30,546 nt of DNA from CAZFAT01 sp964517075 (GCA_964517075.1 CAZFAT010000067.1:1-30546), one strand, 5' to 3'. Shown: positions 15,661 through 23,655, numbered from the stretch's first letter. The notes: a model not told the origin generated them from the sequence alone. Made by a program: numbers and translations.

Positions 15661-17183
15661 CGCCGCACCCGCACGAAGTTCCGCTCGCTCGCCGGCAAGC
15701 CGAACAGACGGCCCTCGCCGGTTCCGGACGCCGCCGACACCGGCGCCGAGGCGTCCCGCAGACCGAGATAGCGCTTCATGCGCCGCGCCGCCCTCCGGCC
15801 CGCGCCCATCGCTTCGATCACCGTCGCCGCGCCGGTCACGATGTCGCCGCCCGCGAAGACGCCGGCCATCGACGTGTGCAGATCGGCGTCGACGTCAATG
15901 TAGCCGCGCGCGGTAAGCCGCAGGGGCGACGTCTGACCGATGATCGGGTTGGCGTTGGTGCCAATCGCAAACACCACGAGATCGGTCTCGATGTCGTGCT
16001 CGCTGCCGGGCACGGGCACCGGCCGGCGGCGGCCCGAGGTGTCAGGCTCGCCGAGAGCCATGCGCACGCCCCGCAACGCGCTCACGCCGCCGGCGCCGTC
16101 GTCCAGGACCGCGACCGGGTTCGTCAGCCAGTGGAACGTCACGCCCTCCTGTTCGGCATGGTGCAGTTCCTCGGCGCGGGCCGGGCACTCGGTCCGGCTG
16201 CGGCGGTAGACGCACGCGACGGACTCGGCGCCCAGGCGGAGACAGACGCGCATGGCGTCCATGGCCGTGTTGCCGGCGCCGACGACGGTCACGCGCCGGC
16301 CGAGGGGCAGCGGGGTGTCGTACTCGGGGAACGCGCGCGCGCGCATGAGATTGCAGCGCGTCAGAAGCTCGTTGGCGGACAGCACGCCGTTCAGCGAGTC
16401 GCCGGGGATGCCGAGCATCGCCGGGTAGCCGGCGCCCGTGCCGACGAACACCGCGTCGATGCCCATCTCGTCGAGCATCTGCTCGAGGGTGAACAGACGC
16501 CCGACGAGCGTGTTGCACTCGAACTGGACGCCCAGCGCCTCCAGGCTGCGGATCTCGGCATCGACGACGTCGTTCGGCAGCCGGAAATCGGGAATGCCGT
16601 AGCGGAGCACGCCTCCGGGCTCATGCAGCGCCTCGTACACCACGACCTCGCAGCCGGCCTTGGCCATGTCGGCCGCGCAGGCCATGCCCGCCGGGCCCGA
16701 TCCGATAATGCCGATCCGGAACGGACGCGGTTCGATGAACGGCACGCTGGTCCAGCCATGGGCGATGGCCGCATCGCCGACCCAGCGTTCGAGCCGTCCG
16801 ATGGCGACCGGCTCGAGCGACTCGCCCACTGTGCAGACCCCCTCGCATTGCGATTCCTGCGGGCAGACGCGCCCGCACACGGCCGGCAGCAGGTTGGTGG
16901 ACGTGAGCACGGTGTGCGCGCCGCGCACGTCGCGCGCCGAGATCATCTGGATGAAACCGGGGATGTTGACGTTCACCGGGCACCCCGCGACGCAGGGCTG
17001 GTCGGGACAGACCAGGCACCGCTCGGCCTCGACGAAGGCCTCCTCTTCGCTGTACCCGAGCGAGACCTCGTCGAAGTTGCGAGCGCGGACCTCGGCCGGT
17101 TGCTCGCGCATCGGCGTCCGCTGCTGGGGGATCGTGCGGATCGTCTTTTTCTTCGGCCGAGGGGGCATCTCGCGGGTCGCCAT
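15657..17183 (-). CDS. nfnB: NfnB-like large subunit of NADH-dependent ferredoxin:NADP+ oxidoreductase (GltD family)
   Basis: A 508-residue flavoprotein of the glutamate synthase small-subunit family. The N-terminal domain has two four-cysteine groups for [4Fe-4S] clusters: Cys56/59/64/68 (CLVCPDQPCVAGC) and Cys103/107/113/117 (CGRVCPQESQCEGVC). An FAD-binding GSGPAGMACA begins at 161, and a second Rossmann motif VVGAGNTAMDAMR near 295 binds NADP(H). FAGGDIVTGAATVIEAMGAG closes the FAD site. Alone it could be called gltD or gltA, but no large glutamate synthase subunit is nearby and an NfnA-like gene lies immediately upstream. Together they fit the Nfn pair that couples NADH and reduced ferredoxin to NADPH by electron bifurcation. 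Start at 17183 with AAGGGGA about 6 bases before it, 9 bases after the nfnA stop; its stop overlaps korA. Confidence 0.88.
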   Translation of the reverse strand: MATREMPPRPKKKTIRTIPQQRTPMREQPAEVRARNFDEVSLGYSEEEAFVEAERCLVCPDQPCVAGCPVNVNIPGFIQMISARDVRGAHTVLTSTNLLPAVCGRVCPQESQCEGVCTVGESLEPVAIGRLERWVGDAAIAHGWTSVPFIEPRPFRIGIIGSGPAGMACAADMAKAGCEVVVYEALHEPGGVLRYGIPDFRLPNDVVDAEIRSLEALGVQFECNTLVGRLFTLEQMLDEMGIDAVFVGTGAGYPAMLGIPGDSLNGVLSANELLTRCNLMRARAFPEYDTPLPLGRRVTVVGAGNTAMDAMRVCLRLGAESVACVYRRSRTECPARAEELHHAEQEGVTFHWLTNPVAVLDDGAGGVSALRGVRMALGEPDTSGRRRPVPVPGSEHDIETDLVVFAIGTNANPIIGQTSPLRLTARGYIDVDADLHTSMAGVFAGGDIVTGAATVIEAMGAGRRAARRMKRYLGLRDASAPVSAASGTGEGRLFGLPASERNFVRVRR

Positions 17184-17192
17184 GCATTCCCC

Positions 17193-18059
17193 TTAGGTTG
17201 ATGGCAGGCGGCAGGTCTCGGACCATCGCGCCACGGCGGCCTGCTCCTCGGCGGCGAATCGCCGCAATCGAGACGTCAGATCCTCGAAGTCCACTTGATG
17301 CCCGTCGAAGTCCGGGCCGTCGACGCAGGCGAACCGCACCTGGCCGCCAACCTTCACGCGGCACCCGCCGCACATCCCGGTGCCGTCGATCATCAGCGGG
17401 TTCAGACTCACGACGGTGCGGATGCCATGCGGGCGCGTCGCTTCGGCGCACCCGCGCATCATCGGCGGCGGTCCGATCGCCACGCACTCGTCGATGTCGG
17501 GATACGCGGCAATGGCGCGCGTCACGCCAACGGTGACATTGCCGGCGAGGCCGGTGGATCCGTCATCGGTGCAGACGAACAGCTCGTCGCATACGCCCCG
17601 GAACTTGTCCTCCCAGAAGGCGAGGGAGGCCGTGCGGAAGCCAATCACGCCGATGACCTTCGCGCCGCGTTCCTTGAACCCGCGCGCCTGTGGAAAGACC
17701 GGGGCGACGCCGAGGCCGCCGCCCACGCAGAGGGCTCGCGTCGCGTGCGTCAGGTCGCTCGGCACCCCCATTGGGCCGACCAGCGCATGGAGCGACGACC
17801 CCGTCACGCAGTGCCGCTGCATCTCGCGCGTGGTCTTGCCCACGGCCTGGATGACCAGCGTGACGGTGCCGCGTTCGCGATCGAAGTCGGCAATCGTGAG
17901 CGGGATGCGCTCCCCGTGCTCGTGGGACATCACGATGACGAACTGACCTGGCCGCGCGGCTCGGGCCATCCGTGGGTGGGCGATCTCGAGGAGATACGTC
18001 ACGTCGGAAATGTCTTCACGCGTGACAATGGGGTACGCCGACGGGCTGCCGGAGGTCAT
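17193..18059 (-). CDS. nfnA: NfnA-like small subunit of NADH-dependent ferredoxin:NADP+ oxidoreductase
   Basis: A 288-residue protein of the ferredoxin-NADP reductase family (also called sulfide dehydrogenase SudB type). The FAD-binding barrel (about 10-95) holds RAARPGQFVIV and IPLTIADFD. The NAD-binding domain has LCVGGGLGVAPVFPQARG and VAIGPPPMM. Near the C-terminus LMIDGTGMCGGCRVKV and FACVDGPDFDG carry Asp225, Cys230, Cys233 and Cys245, the kind of Asp/Cys set that binds the [2Fe-2S] cluster in Nfn and related subunits. It is first in the operon with nfnB, korA, korB and the 704-residue gene. The ATG at 18059 is preferred because the protein then starts near the family's usual N-terminus; an in-frame ATG at 18089 is an alternative. 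Neither has a clear ribosome binding site. Confidence 0.87.
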   Translation of the reverse strand: MTSGSPSAYPIVTREDISDVTYLLEIAHPRMARAARPGQFVIVMSHEHGERIPLTIADFDRERGTVTLVIQAVGKTTREMQRHCVTGSSLHALVGPMGVPSDLTHATRALCVGGGLGVAPVFPQARGFKERGAKVIGVIGFRTASLAFWEDKFRGVCDELFVCTDDGSTGLAGNVTVGVTRAIAAYPDIDECVAIGPPPMMRGCAEATRPHGIRTVVSLNPLMIDGTGMCGGCRVKVGGQVRFACVDGPDFDGHQVDFEDLTSRLRRFAAEEQAAVARWSETCRLPST

Positions 18060-18152
18060 GGGAGACGGCCACAGGTGCGCAACGCACATTCCGTGCCCGG
18101 GGAGGGGCCGCCGCAGTCGTCAGGTCCCGGAGCGAGAGCGGTCGCCCTGCGC

Positions 18153-18177
18153 GAATTTCCGCGGCCGTGCGGAATTC
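18153..18177. repeat. inverted repeat, candidate operator
   Basis: GAATTTCCGC (18153-18162) and GCGGAATTC (18169-18177) form an inverted repeat of 9 bp with one extra T in the left arm and a 6-base spacer (GGCCGT). It lies about 93 bases from the nfnA start and 160 bases from the pntA start. The AT-bearing GAATTC arms stand out in GC-rich surroundings, as for a dimeric regulator site. A hairpin is the alternative reading. Confidence 0.45.
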
Positions 18178-18272
18178 TGAGCCTCGGCGGGGCGGGGTAA
18201 TCGACTGTGGGGCGTCGCGCGTGAAGGGCCTCCGCGGCGCGCTGGCCGGCGGTTTGCAGCCCCGGCGTCCCG

Positions 18273-18278
18273 TATGAT
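18273..18278 (+). promoter_or_regulatory. candidate -10 hexamer for pntAB
   Basis: TATGAT matches TATAAT at 5 of 6 positions. It would start a leader of about 53 bases before the ATG at 18338. No convincing -35 element lies at normal spacing. Confidence 0.3.
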
Positions 18279-18337
18279 GCACAGCGTTGTCCGCCGGCGA
18301 CCGGCGGCCCGATCGTTCACATGCCGACGGTGACCTG

Positions 18338-19954
18338 ATGAGGATTGGCGTTCCACGGGAGATACACGAGGGAGAACGACGGGTGGCGACCACGCCGGAG
18401 GTCGCCACGCACCTGCAGTCGTTGGGATATTCGGTGATCGTCGAATCGGGGGCGGGGACCGGCGCCAGCTTCGGCGACGAGACCTATCGTCAGGCGGGCG
18501 CCGCGGTCGTGGCGTCCCCCCGCGACCTCTGGGCCTCGAGCGACATCATCCTCAAGGTCAGGGCGCCGGAGCCTCATCCGTCGCTCGGCGTCCATGAGCT
18601 CGACCTGCTGCGCGCCGGACAGACGCTGATTGCGTTTCTCTGGCCAGGTCAGCACCCGGATCTGCTGCAGCGGCTGGCGAGTCTCGGCGTCCATGCGCTG
18701 GCGATGGACAGCATTCCCCGCATTTCGCGCGCGCAGAAGATGGACGCGCTGAGCTCGATGGCCAACGTCGCCGGCTATCGCGCGGTCATCGAGGCCGCCC
18801 AGCACTTCGGCCGCTTCTTCACGGGACAAATCACCGCCGCCGGCAAGGTGCCGCCCGCGAAAGTCCTCGTGATTGGCGCGGGCGTGGCGGGCCTGGCCGC
18901 CATCGCCACGGCGCGCGGCATGGGCGCGATCGTGCGCGCCTTCGACACGCGGCCGGAGGTGAAGGAACAGGTCGAGAGCACCGGCGGCGAGTTCCTGGCA
19001 CTGAACGTCAAGGAAGAAGGCAGCGGCGTCGGCGGGTACGCGAAGGTGATGAGCCCGGAATACATCCGGGCCGAGATGGCGCTCTTTGCCGAGCAGGCAC
19101 GGGACGTGGACATCATCATCACCACCGCGCTGGTCCCCGGCAAGCCGGCGCCGCGGCTCATCACGGCCGACACGGTCGCGCTCATGAAGCCCGGCAGCGT
19201 CGTGGTCGATCTGGCGGCCGAACAGGGCGGCAACTGCGAGCTGACCAGCCCGGGGGCGGTGGCCCACGCGCACGGCGTCACGATCGTCGGCTACACGGAT
19301 CTGGCCAGCCGGCTCGCCGCACAGTCGAGCCAGCTCTACGCCACCAACCTGCGGCATCTCCTGACGGACATGACACCCGGCAAGGACGGGCAGATCGTGA
19401 TCGACATGGAGGACGAGGTGATTCGCGGCGCGACGGTGGTGAAGGACGGTCACATCACCTGGCCGCCGCCGCCTCCACGGCTGTCGGCGGCGCCCGCGCC
19501 AGCCGCCGCGGCGAAGGCCGCACCGGCATCCCCGCCGGCCGCCTCAACCGCCGGGGGCGCCGTGACGCGGACCGCGAAGGGCGCTCACGCGGGGGTGCGG
19601 CGGGACAACCGCTCCGTGGCCGGGCCGCTCGTGGCCGGGGCCATCGGCGCGGTCGCGCTCGTCGGGCTGGGCCTCACGGCGCCTCCCGACTTCATGACGC
19701 ACTTCACCGTATTCGTGCTGGCGTGCTTTGTCGGCTACCTGGTCGTTTGGAACGTCACGGCGGCGCTGCACACGCCCCTCATGAGCATCACGAACGCCAT
19801 CAGCAGCATCATCATCCTCGGCGCCGTGCTGCAGATCAGCGCGGCCGATCCGCTGGTCGTCTGGATCGCGGCCGTCACGGTGTTTCTCACGAGCATCAAC
19901 ATCGCCGGCGGGTTCGCGGTCACGCGGCGGATGCTCGGGATGTTCAGGAAGTAG
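18338..19954 (+). CDS. pntA: NAD(P) transhydrogenase subunit alpha
   Basis: A 538-residue protein. Residues 1 to about 380 are the alanine dehydrogenase/PNT NAD(H)-binding domain, starting MRIGVPREIHEGERRVA, with the dinucleotide motif VIGAGVAGLAAIATARGMGA near 180 and EYIRAEMALFAEQARDVDIIITTALVPG. An Ala/Pro-rich linker (about 385-415) leads to four hydrophobic segments (about 425-538), so domain I and the alpha part of the membrane domain are in one chain, as in E. coli PntA (510 residues) and unlike the split PntAA/PntAB form. It couples hydride transfer between NADH and NADP+ to proton movement across the inner membrane. The frame is open to a GTG at 18287, but the ATG at 18338 begins the conserved sequence. 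pntB follows after 7 bases. Confidence 0.95.
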   Translation: MRIGVPREIHEGERRVATTPEVATHLQSLGYSVIVESGAGTGASFGDETYRQAGAAVVASPRDLWASSDIILKVRAPEPHPSLGVHELDLLRAGQTLIAFLWPGQHPDLLQRLASLGVHALAMDSIPRISRAQKMDALSSMANVAGYRAVIEAAQHFGRFFTGQITAAGKVPPAKVLVIGAGVAGLAAIATARGMGAIVRAFDTRPEVKEQVESTGGEFLALNVKEEGSGVGGYAKVMSPEYIRAEMALFAEQARDVDIIITTALVPGKPAPRLITADTVALMKPGSVVVDLAAEQGGNCELTSPGAVAHAHGVTIVGYTDLASRLAAQSSQLYATNLRHLLTDMTPGKDGQIVIDMEDEVIRGATVVKDGHITWPPPPPRLSAAPAPAAAAKAAPASPPAASTAGGAVTRTAKGAHAGVRRDNRSVAGPLVAGAIGAVALVGLGLTAPPDFMTHFTVFVLACFVGYLVVWNVTAALHTPLMSITNAISSIIILGAVLQISAADPLVVWIAAVTVFLTSINIAGGFAVTRRMLGMFRK

Positions 19955-19961
19955 CCGTCGC

Positions 19962-21359
19962 ATGCCACCGGGCCTTCTCGCCGTTTCCTACCTCGCGGCG
20001 ACGATTCTCTTCATTCTCGCCCTCGGCGGCCTGAGCCGGCAGGATACCGCCCGGCAGGGCAATACCGCCGGGATGGCCGGCATGACCATCGCGCTCATCG
20101 CGACCATCATCGGCGTCACCGCCAACCTGTGGTTTCTGCTGGGGGCGCTGGCGGCCGGCGGGACCATCGGCCTCGTGCTCGCACGCCAGGTGCGGATGAC
20201 GCAGATGCCGGAACTCGTCGCGATCCTGCACAGCCTGGTCGGCCTGGCGGCGGTGCTCGTCGGCTTCGCCAACGTCCTGGGCCACGGCGTGACGCTCGCC
20301 GGCCCGGCGAAGACCATTCACGACGTCGAGGCCTACCTCGGGATCCTGATTGGCGCGGTGACGTTCTCGGGATCGATTCTCGCCTTCGGGAAACTCAGCG
20401 GACGGGTCTCCGGCCGGCCGCTCATCCTGCCCGCGCGGCACTGGCTCAATCTGGCGATGGTGGTCGCCGTGATCGGGCTGGGCGTCCTCTTCGTCCAGCA
20501 GTCGGCGGCGGGGAACGGGCTGACGCCACTGGCCGCCATGACGGCGGTCGCGCTGGTGCTGGGGCTCCACATGGTCGCCGCGATAGGCGGGGCCGACATG
20601 CCGGTGGTGGTGTCGATGCTGAACAGCTACTCGGGCTGGGCGGCCTCGGCCACCGGGTTCATGCTCGGCAACGACCTGCTCATCGTCACCGGCGCGCTCG
20701 TCGGCAGCAGCGGCGCCATCTTGAGCTACATCATGTGCCGCGCGATGAACCGGCGGTTTCTCTCGGTGATCGCGGGCGGGTTCGGCACCGGCGATGGCGC
20801 GTCGGCGCCGGGCGCCGGCGCGGCGCCCGCCGGCGACGTGGCGCCCATCACCGCCGCCGAGACCGCGGTGCTGCTCGGCGCTGCGAAGAACGTGGTCATC
20901 GTGCCGGGCTACGGCATGGCCGTGGCGCAGGCGCAGCACGTGGTCCAGCAGATGACCACGCGGCTGCGCGATCGCGGCGTGACCGTGCGCTTCGCCGTCC
21001 ATCCGGTGGCGGGACGGATGCCGGGCCACATGAACGTCCTGCTCGCCGAAGCGAAGGTGCCGTACGACATCGTGCTCGAGATGGACGAGATCAACGACGA
21101 GTTCCCCGAGGTGGACGTCTCGGTGGTCATCGGCGCGAACGACATCGTCAATCCGTCGGCCCAGGAGGAGCCGGACAGTCCGATTGCCGGCATGCCTGTG
21201 CTCGAGGTGTGGAAAGGGCGGACCACGATCGTGCTCAAGCGCAGCATGGCGACCGGCTACGCGGGCGTGCAGAATCCGCTGTTCTTCAAGGCGAACACCC
21301 GGATGCTCTTTGGCGACGCCCGGACGAGCCTGCAGGGCGTGCTCGAAGCGCTCGGGTGA
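19962..21359 (+). CDS. pntB: NAD(P) transhydrogenase subunit beta
   Basis: A 465-residue protein, close to the 462 of E. coli PntB. Residues 1 to about 270 are hydrophobic segments of the proton channel, including MTQMPELVAILHSLVGLAAV and GGADMPVVVSMLNSYSGWA. A Gly/Ala-rich linker (about 275-295) leads to the NADP(H)-binding domain III with VIVPGYGMAVAQAQH, VRFAVHPVAGRMPGHMNVLL, GANDIVNPSAQEEPDSPIAG and KRSMATGYAGVQNPLF. It completes the transhydrogenase with PntA. AGGAAG lies about 10 bases before the ATG, inside the end of pntA. The stop converges with the following minus-strand gene with only 7 bases between the stop codons and no hairpin visible, so read-through transcription is likely. 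Confidence 0.95.
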   Translation: MPPGLLAVSYLAATILFILALGGLSRQDTARQGNTAGMAGMTIALIATIIGVTANLWFLLGALAAGGTIGLVLARQVRMTQMPELVAILHSLVGLAAVLVGFANVLGHGVTLAGPAKTIHDVEAYLGILIGAVTFSGSILAFGKLSGRVSGRPLILPARHWLNLAMVVAVIGLGVLFVQQSAAGNGLTPLAAMTAVALVLGLHMVAAIGGADMPVVVSMLNSYSGWAASATGFMLGNDLLIVTGALVGSSGAILSYIMCRAMNRRFLSVIAGGFGTGDGASAPGAGAAPAGDVAPITAAETAVLLGAAKNVVIVPGYGMAVAQAQHVVQQMTTRLRDRGVTVRFAVHPVAGRMPGHMNVLLAEAKVPYDIVLEMDEINDEFPEVDVSVVIGANDIVNPSAQEEPDSPIAGMPVLEVWKGRTTIVLKRSMATGYAGVQNPLFFKANTRMLFGDARTSLQGVLEALG

Positions 21360-21366
21360 GATGCGA

Positions 21367-22539
21367 TCAGAGATCCTTGCGGCGGTAGTAGGTGACGTGC
21401 CAGTCGTCGGCGTAGACGGGAAAATGCCCGCGGATCCGGTCGATTGGCAGGATGGACCAGGCCACTCGGCTGGAGTAGCCGTTCTTGGTGAATACCAGGT
21501 CGTCGGCGATGTAGGTCGCCATGTGGAAGATCTCGTGCCTGCTGTTCGAGAAGGCGACGATGTCGCCAAGCTGCAAGCCGTCCTGGACCACGAAATAGTC
21601 CTTGGACAACCGCTGCAGCGCGGCGCCTCCATCCATCAGGGTGTCGTCCGGGTCGTCGCTGAAGAAATTAAGCGCGGTCCAGTAGCAGTTGGCCAGTCGC
21701 CCGTCGTGCAGGTCTTCAGCGGTCACTTTGGGATACCGGTACAGGAGGCGCCGTGCCAGCTCCGGCAGGAGGTGGATGATGTCGATCGGGTACTGGGCCC
21801 CGGCACCGGCCGCCGACTCCAGCAGCGGACGGATGTCCGTCTTCCGCCCGCCGCGACCCCAGTACTCGACGAGGCCATCCACCTGCGATTCATCGGGGAC
21901 GCGCAAGGTGACGAGCATGGTCGAATGTCGGAGCAGGCGCTTGAGGAGCCGCTGCAACTCGGGGCCTTTGCCGAGCTTCCCCCGGACGAGTTCAAGGTCC
22001 GCAAACACCAGGAAGTCGCCATCCTGATAGACCAGCGGATCGACCAGCGCCCGCGTCTCGGCCGACAGGCCGGCACCCAGCCAGTCGTCCAGCGTGCCAT
22101 AGAAGCGGTAGGCCGCCTGCTGGGAGTAGTTGGACGGACTCTTGACGAGCAGGCCGTAGAACCTGGCCCGTACGGCCGGAGACATGGCGTGGACAAACTC
22201 CGGATCCGGTCTCACGACGACACCGTTCTCCGTGGAGGCCGGCCTGGCTGCCGCCCGCAGTCGGACGATGTCCCCGGTCGAAAAGCCTGCGCCGACCAGG
22301 ACGTCCGGGAGTGCCTCGAGCGTGACGCCAGGGAACGTCCAGACGGTTGGCTGAATCGGGCCAGCGTCGGTCGGAATGTATTCGGCGGGCGGCGAAATCA
22401 CGATGGGGGTTCTCGTGAGGTCACCCCACGGCACCTGCGCCTCCGCCGACGCCTGGGACGTCGCGCTGGCGCCCCAGGCCCCCACGCACAGGGCGATGAA
22501 CACGATAAGCAATTGGAATCGTCTGGTCCGCGTCTGCAC
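21367..22539 (-). CDS. exported protein with C-terminal NlpC/P60-like (papain-fold) region
   Basis: A 390-residue protein starting at GTG with a signal sequence (about 1-34, core LLIVFIALCVGAWG). Residues about 40-270 are of no family I recognise. From about 280 the pattern resembles an NlpC/P60 cysteine peptidase or amidase: ANCYWTALNFF (Cys285), LQLGDIVAFSN (323-332), HMATYIADDLVFTKNG (His339, Asn353) and then WSILP. Cys-His-Asn in this order and the GDIVAF strand are the usual marks of the fold, but the overall match is weak. A cell-wall or amide substrate is possible. The frame is well kept (many aligned hydrophobic strands), so it is a real gene. It is divergent from the GDPD gene and converges with pntB. 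Confidence 0.7.
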   Translation of the reverse strand: MQTRTRRFQLLIVFIALCVGAWGASATSQASAEAQVPWGDLTRTPIVISPPAEYIPTDAGPIQPTVWTFPGVTLEALPDVLVGAGFSTGDIVRLRAAARPASTENGVVVRPDPEFVHAMSPAVRARFYGLLVKSPSNYSQQAAYRFYGTLDDWLGAGLSAETRALVDPLVYQDGDFLVFADLELVRGKLGKGPELQRLLKRLLRHSTMLVTLRVPDESQVDGLVEYWGRGGRKTDIRPLLESAAGAGAQYPIDIIHLLPELARRLLYRYPKVTAEDLHDGRLANCYWTALNFFSDDPDDTLMDGGAALQRLSKDYFVVQDGLQLGDIVAFSNSRHEIFHMATYIADDLVFTKNGYSSRVAWSILPIDRIRGHFPVYADDWHVTYYRRKDL

Positions 22540-22575
22540 CGCTTCTGTTACGCCGCCGCGGCCGCCACCGTTTCC

Positions 22576-22600
22576 GGGGGGGGTGGACGGGTGGCGGGGG
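22576..22600 (+). repeat. G-rich tract with G-quadruplex potential
   Basis: G-runs of 8 (22576-22583), 3 (22589-22591) and 5 (22596-22600) are separated by short loops, just upstream of the putative GDPD -10 hexamer in the 85-base divergent gap. Splitting the 8-base run gives four G-tracts. Folding in vivo is unproven. Confidence 0.35.
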
Positions 22601-22609
22601 CCAGGCCAC

Positions 22610-22615
22610 TAGAAT
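22610..22615 (+). promoter_or_regulatory. candidate -10 hexamer of the GDPD gene
   Basis: TAGAAT matches TATAAT at 5 of 6 positions and ends 9 bases before the ATG at 22625, which would give a leaderless or almost leaderless message. There is no strong ribosome binding site before that ATG. Confidence 0.33.
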
Positions 22616-22624
22616 GAGCGCCAC

Positions 22625-23554
22625 ATGACGAAGATGCTTCCGGGACTGCTGCTGGTGGTGGTGCTGGTGGGCTGTGCGGCGCGACTGGATGAGGGACAAG
22701 AGGCCGTCAGCGATGGCCTGCCGCCCCGCCCGTGGACGGTCGCGCACCGGGGCGCGTCGGCCTACGCGCCCGAGAACACGGTGCCGGCATTCGAGCTCGG
22801 GGCCGCTCAGGGCGCCGACTTCGTGGAGATCGACATCCAGCGCACGAAGGACGGGCGCATCGTCGTCCTCCACGATCTGACGCTCGAGCGGACGACCGAC
22901 GTCGAGCAAGTATTTCCGGACCGCGCGCGGCCCGCCGCCGACGATGCGAAGAAGACCCCGCGGTGGTGGCTCGACGACTTCACATTGGCCGAGGTGCAGC
23001 GGCTCGACGCCGGCGCGTGGTTCAACCCGAAGTTCGCCGGCACGCGCGTCCCCACGTTCGACGACACGATTCGGTCGGTTCGCGGCCGCGCCGGGCTCTA
23101 CATCGAGCTGAAGTCGCCGGAGCGCTACCCAGGCATCGAGACGGAGATGCTGGCGATCCTCGAACGGCACGGACTCCACCGGCCCGGCGCCGATCCGCAG
23201 ACACCGATCATGATCCAGTCGTTCACGGTGCCGAGCATCGAGCGGCTGGCGGCGATGCGCACGCCGCTCCGGCTCGTGGTCCTGGTCGCCGCGCGCGACG
23301 CGGATCGGTGGCTGACACGCGAGGGCATCGAGCGGATTCGCGCCGTCGCCGGCGGCATCAGCCCCGAGAAACCCACGCTCGCGACACACGCGGACGGGTG
23401 GCGGTACGCGACCGAGATCGGGCTGCCGATCACGCCCTGGACATTCCGCGCGAGCACCGTGAAGGGGTACGCGAGCGTCACCGAGGAGATGGCGCACTTC
23501 ATCCGCGCCGGCGTCGCCGGCGTCATCACGGACAACCCGGATCTGGCTCCGTAG
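22625..23554 (+). CDS. glycerophosphodiester phosphodiesterase, lipoprotein
   Basis: A 309-residue protein with a lipoprotein signal (lipobox LVGC, Cys17), so it should be held in a membrane facing the periplasm. The catalytic motif set of GDPD enzymes is complete: VAHRGASAYAPENT (His41, Arg42, Glu50), FVEIDIQRTKDG (Glu68, Asp70) and VLHDLTLERTT (His83). A later ELKSP strand and the end AGVAGVITDNPD fit the TIM barrel. It hydrolyses glycerophosphodiesters to glycerol 3-phosphate and an alcohol, a way to recycle lipid head groups. An insert around residues 95-115 (RPAADDAKKTPRWWLDD) is longer than in small cytoplasmic UgpQ-type enzymes. It is separated by about 135 bases from the next gene and probably transcribed alone. 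Confidence 0.93.
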   Translation: MTKMLPGLLLVVVLVGCAARLDEGQEAVSDGLPPRPWTVAHRGASAYAPENTVPAFELGAAQGADFVEIDIQRTKDGRIVVLHDLTLERTTDVEQVFPDRARPAADDAKKTPRWWLDDFTLAEVQRLDAGAWFNPKFAGTRVPTFDDTIRSVRGRAGLYIELKSPERYPGIETEMLAILERHGLHRPGADPQTPIMIQSFTVPSIERLAAMRTPLRLVVLVAARDADRWLTREGIERIRAVAGGISPEKPTLATHADGWRYATEIGLPITPWTFRASTVKGYASVTEEMAHFIRAGVAGVITDNPDLAP

Positions 23555-23576
23555 CGGACCTCGGGCCGTCGTCCGC
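23554..23576 (+). terminator. weak candidate terminator hairpin after GDPD
   Basis: GCGGAC (23554-23559) and GTCCGC (23571-23576) form a 6-bp stem with an 11-base loop right at the stop codon. No T-run follows, so this is weak support. Confidence 0.25.
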
Positions 23577-23608
23577 AGGCCTTCAGCCCTGAGGACCTCG
23601 GACCGTCG
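23556..23608 (+). repeat. short direct repeat, two copies
   Basis: GGACCTCGGGCCGTCG (23556-23571) recurs as GGACCTCGGACCGTCG (23593-23608), 15 of 16 bases identical and 37 bases apart, in the gap between the GDPD gene and the oxidoreductase gene. No function is evident. Confidence 0.5.
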
Positions 23609-23649
23609 CCGCGGATCGTCACGCCCCGCCCGCCCTGCGGCTGGCGTGC

Positions 23650-23655
23650 TAGGAT
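23650..23655 (+). promoter_or_regulatory. candidate -10 hexamer of the Gfo/Idh/MocA gene
   Basis: TAGGAT (4 of 6 to TATAAT) lies 33 bases before the ATG at 23689, with AAGGGGGA as a good ribosome binding site between them. No clear -35 element is seen. Confidence 0.28.

Larger units (their letters stand above)
18060..18337. promoter_or_regulatory. divergent intergenic region between nfnA-kor and pntAB
   Basis: This 278-bp gap separates two divergent redox operons and must carry promoters for both. I see no ORF in it that looks real. It contains the inverted repeat at 18153-18177 and a likely pntA -10 hexamer at 18273-18278. Shared control of the two operons is possible but is an inference. 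Confidence 0.6.

Noticed and set aside
15657..17183. Calling nfnB the small subunit of glutamate synthase (gltD)
   Set aside because: No large glutamate synthase subunit is in the window, and an NfnA-like subunit lies directly upstream, so the Nfn assignment fits better.
14017..17201. Long plus-strand frames opposite korA and nfnB
   Set aside because: The minus strand encodes highly conserved enzymes; these frames are compositional shadows.
18287..18337. A GTG start extending pntA by 17 codons
   Set aside because: Family members begin at MRIGVPRE, and the extra residues show no conservation that I recognise.
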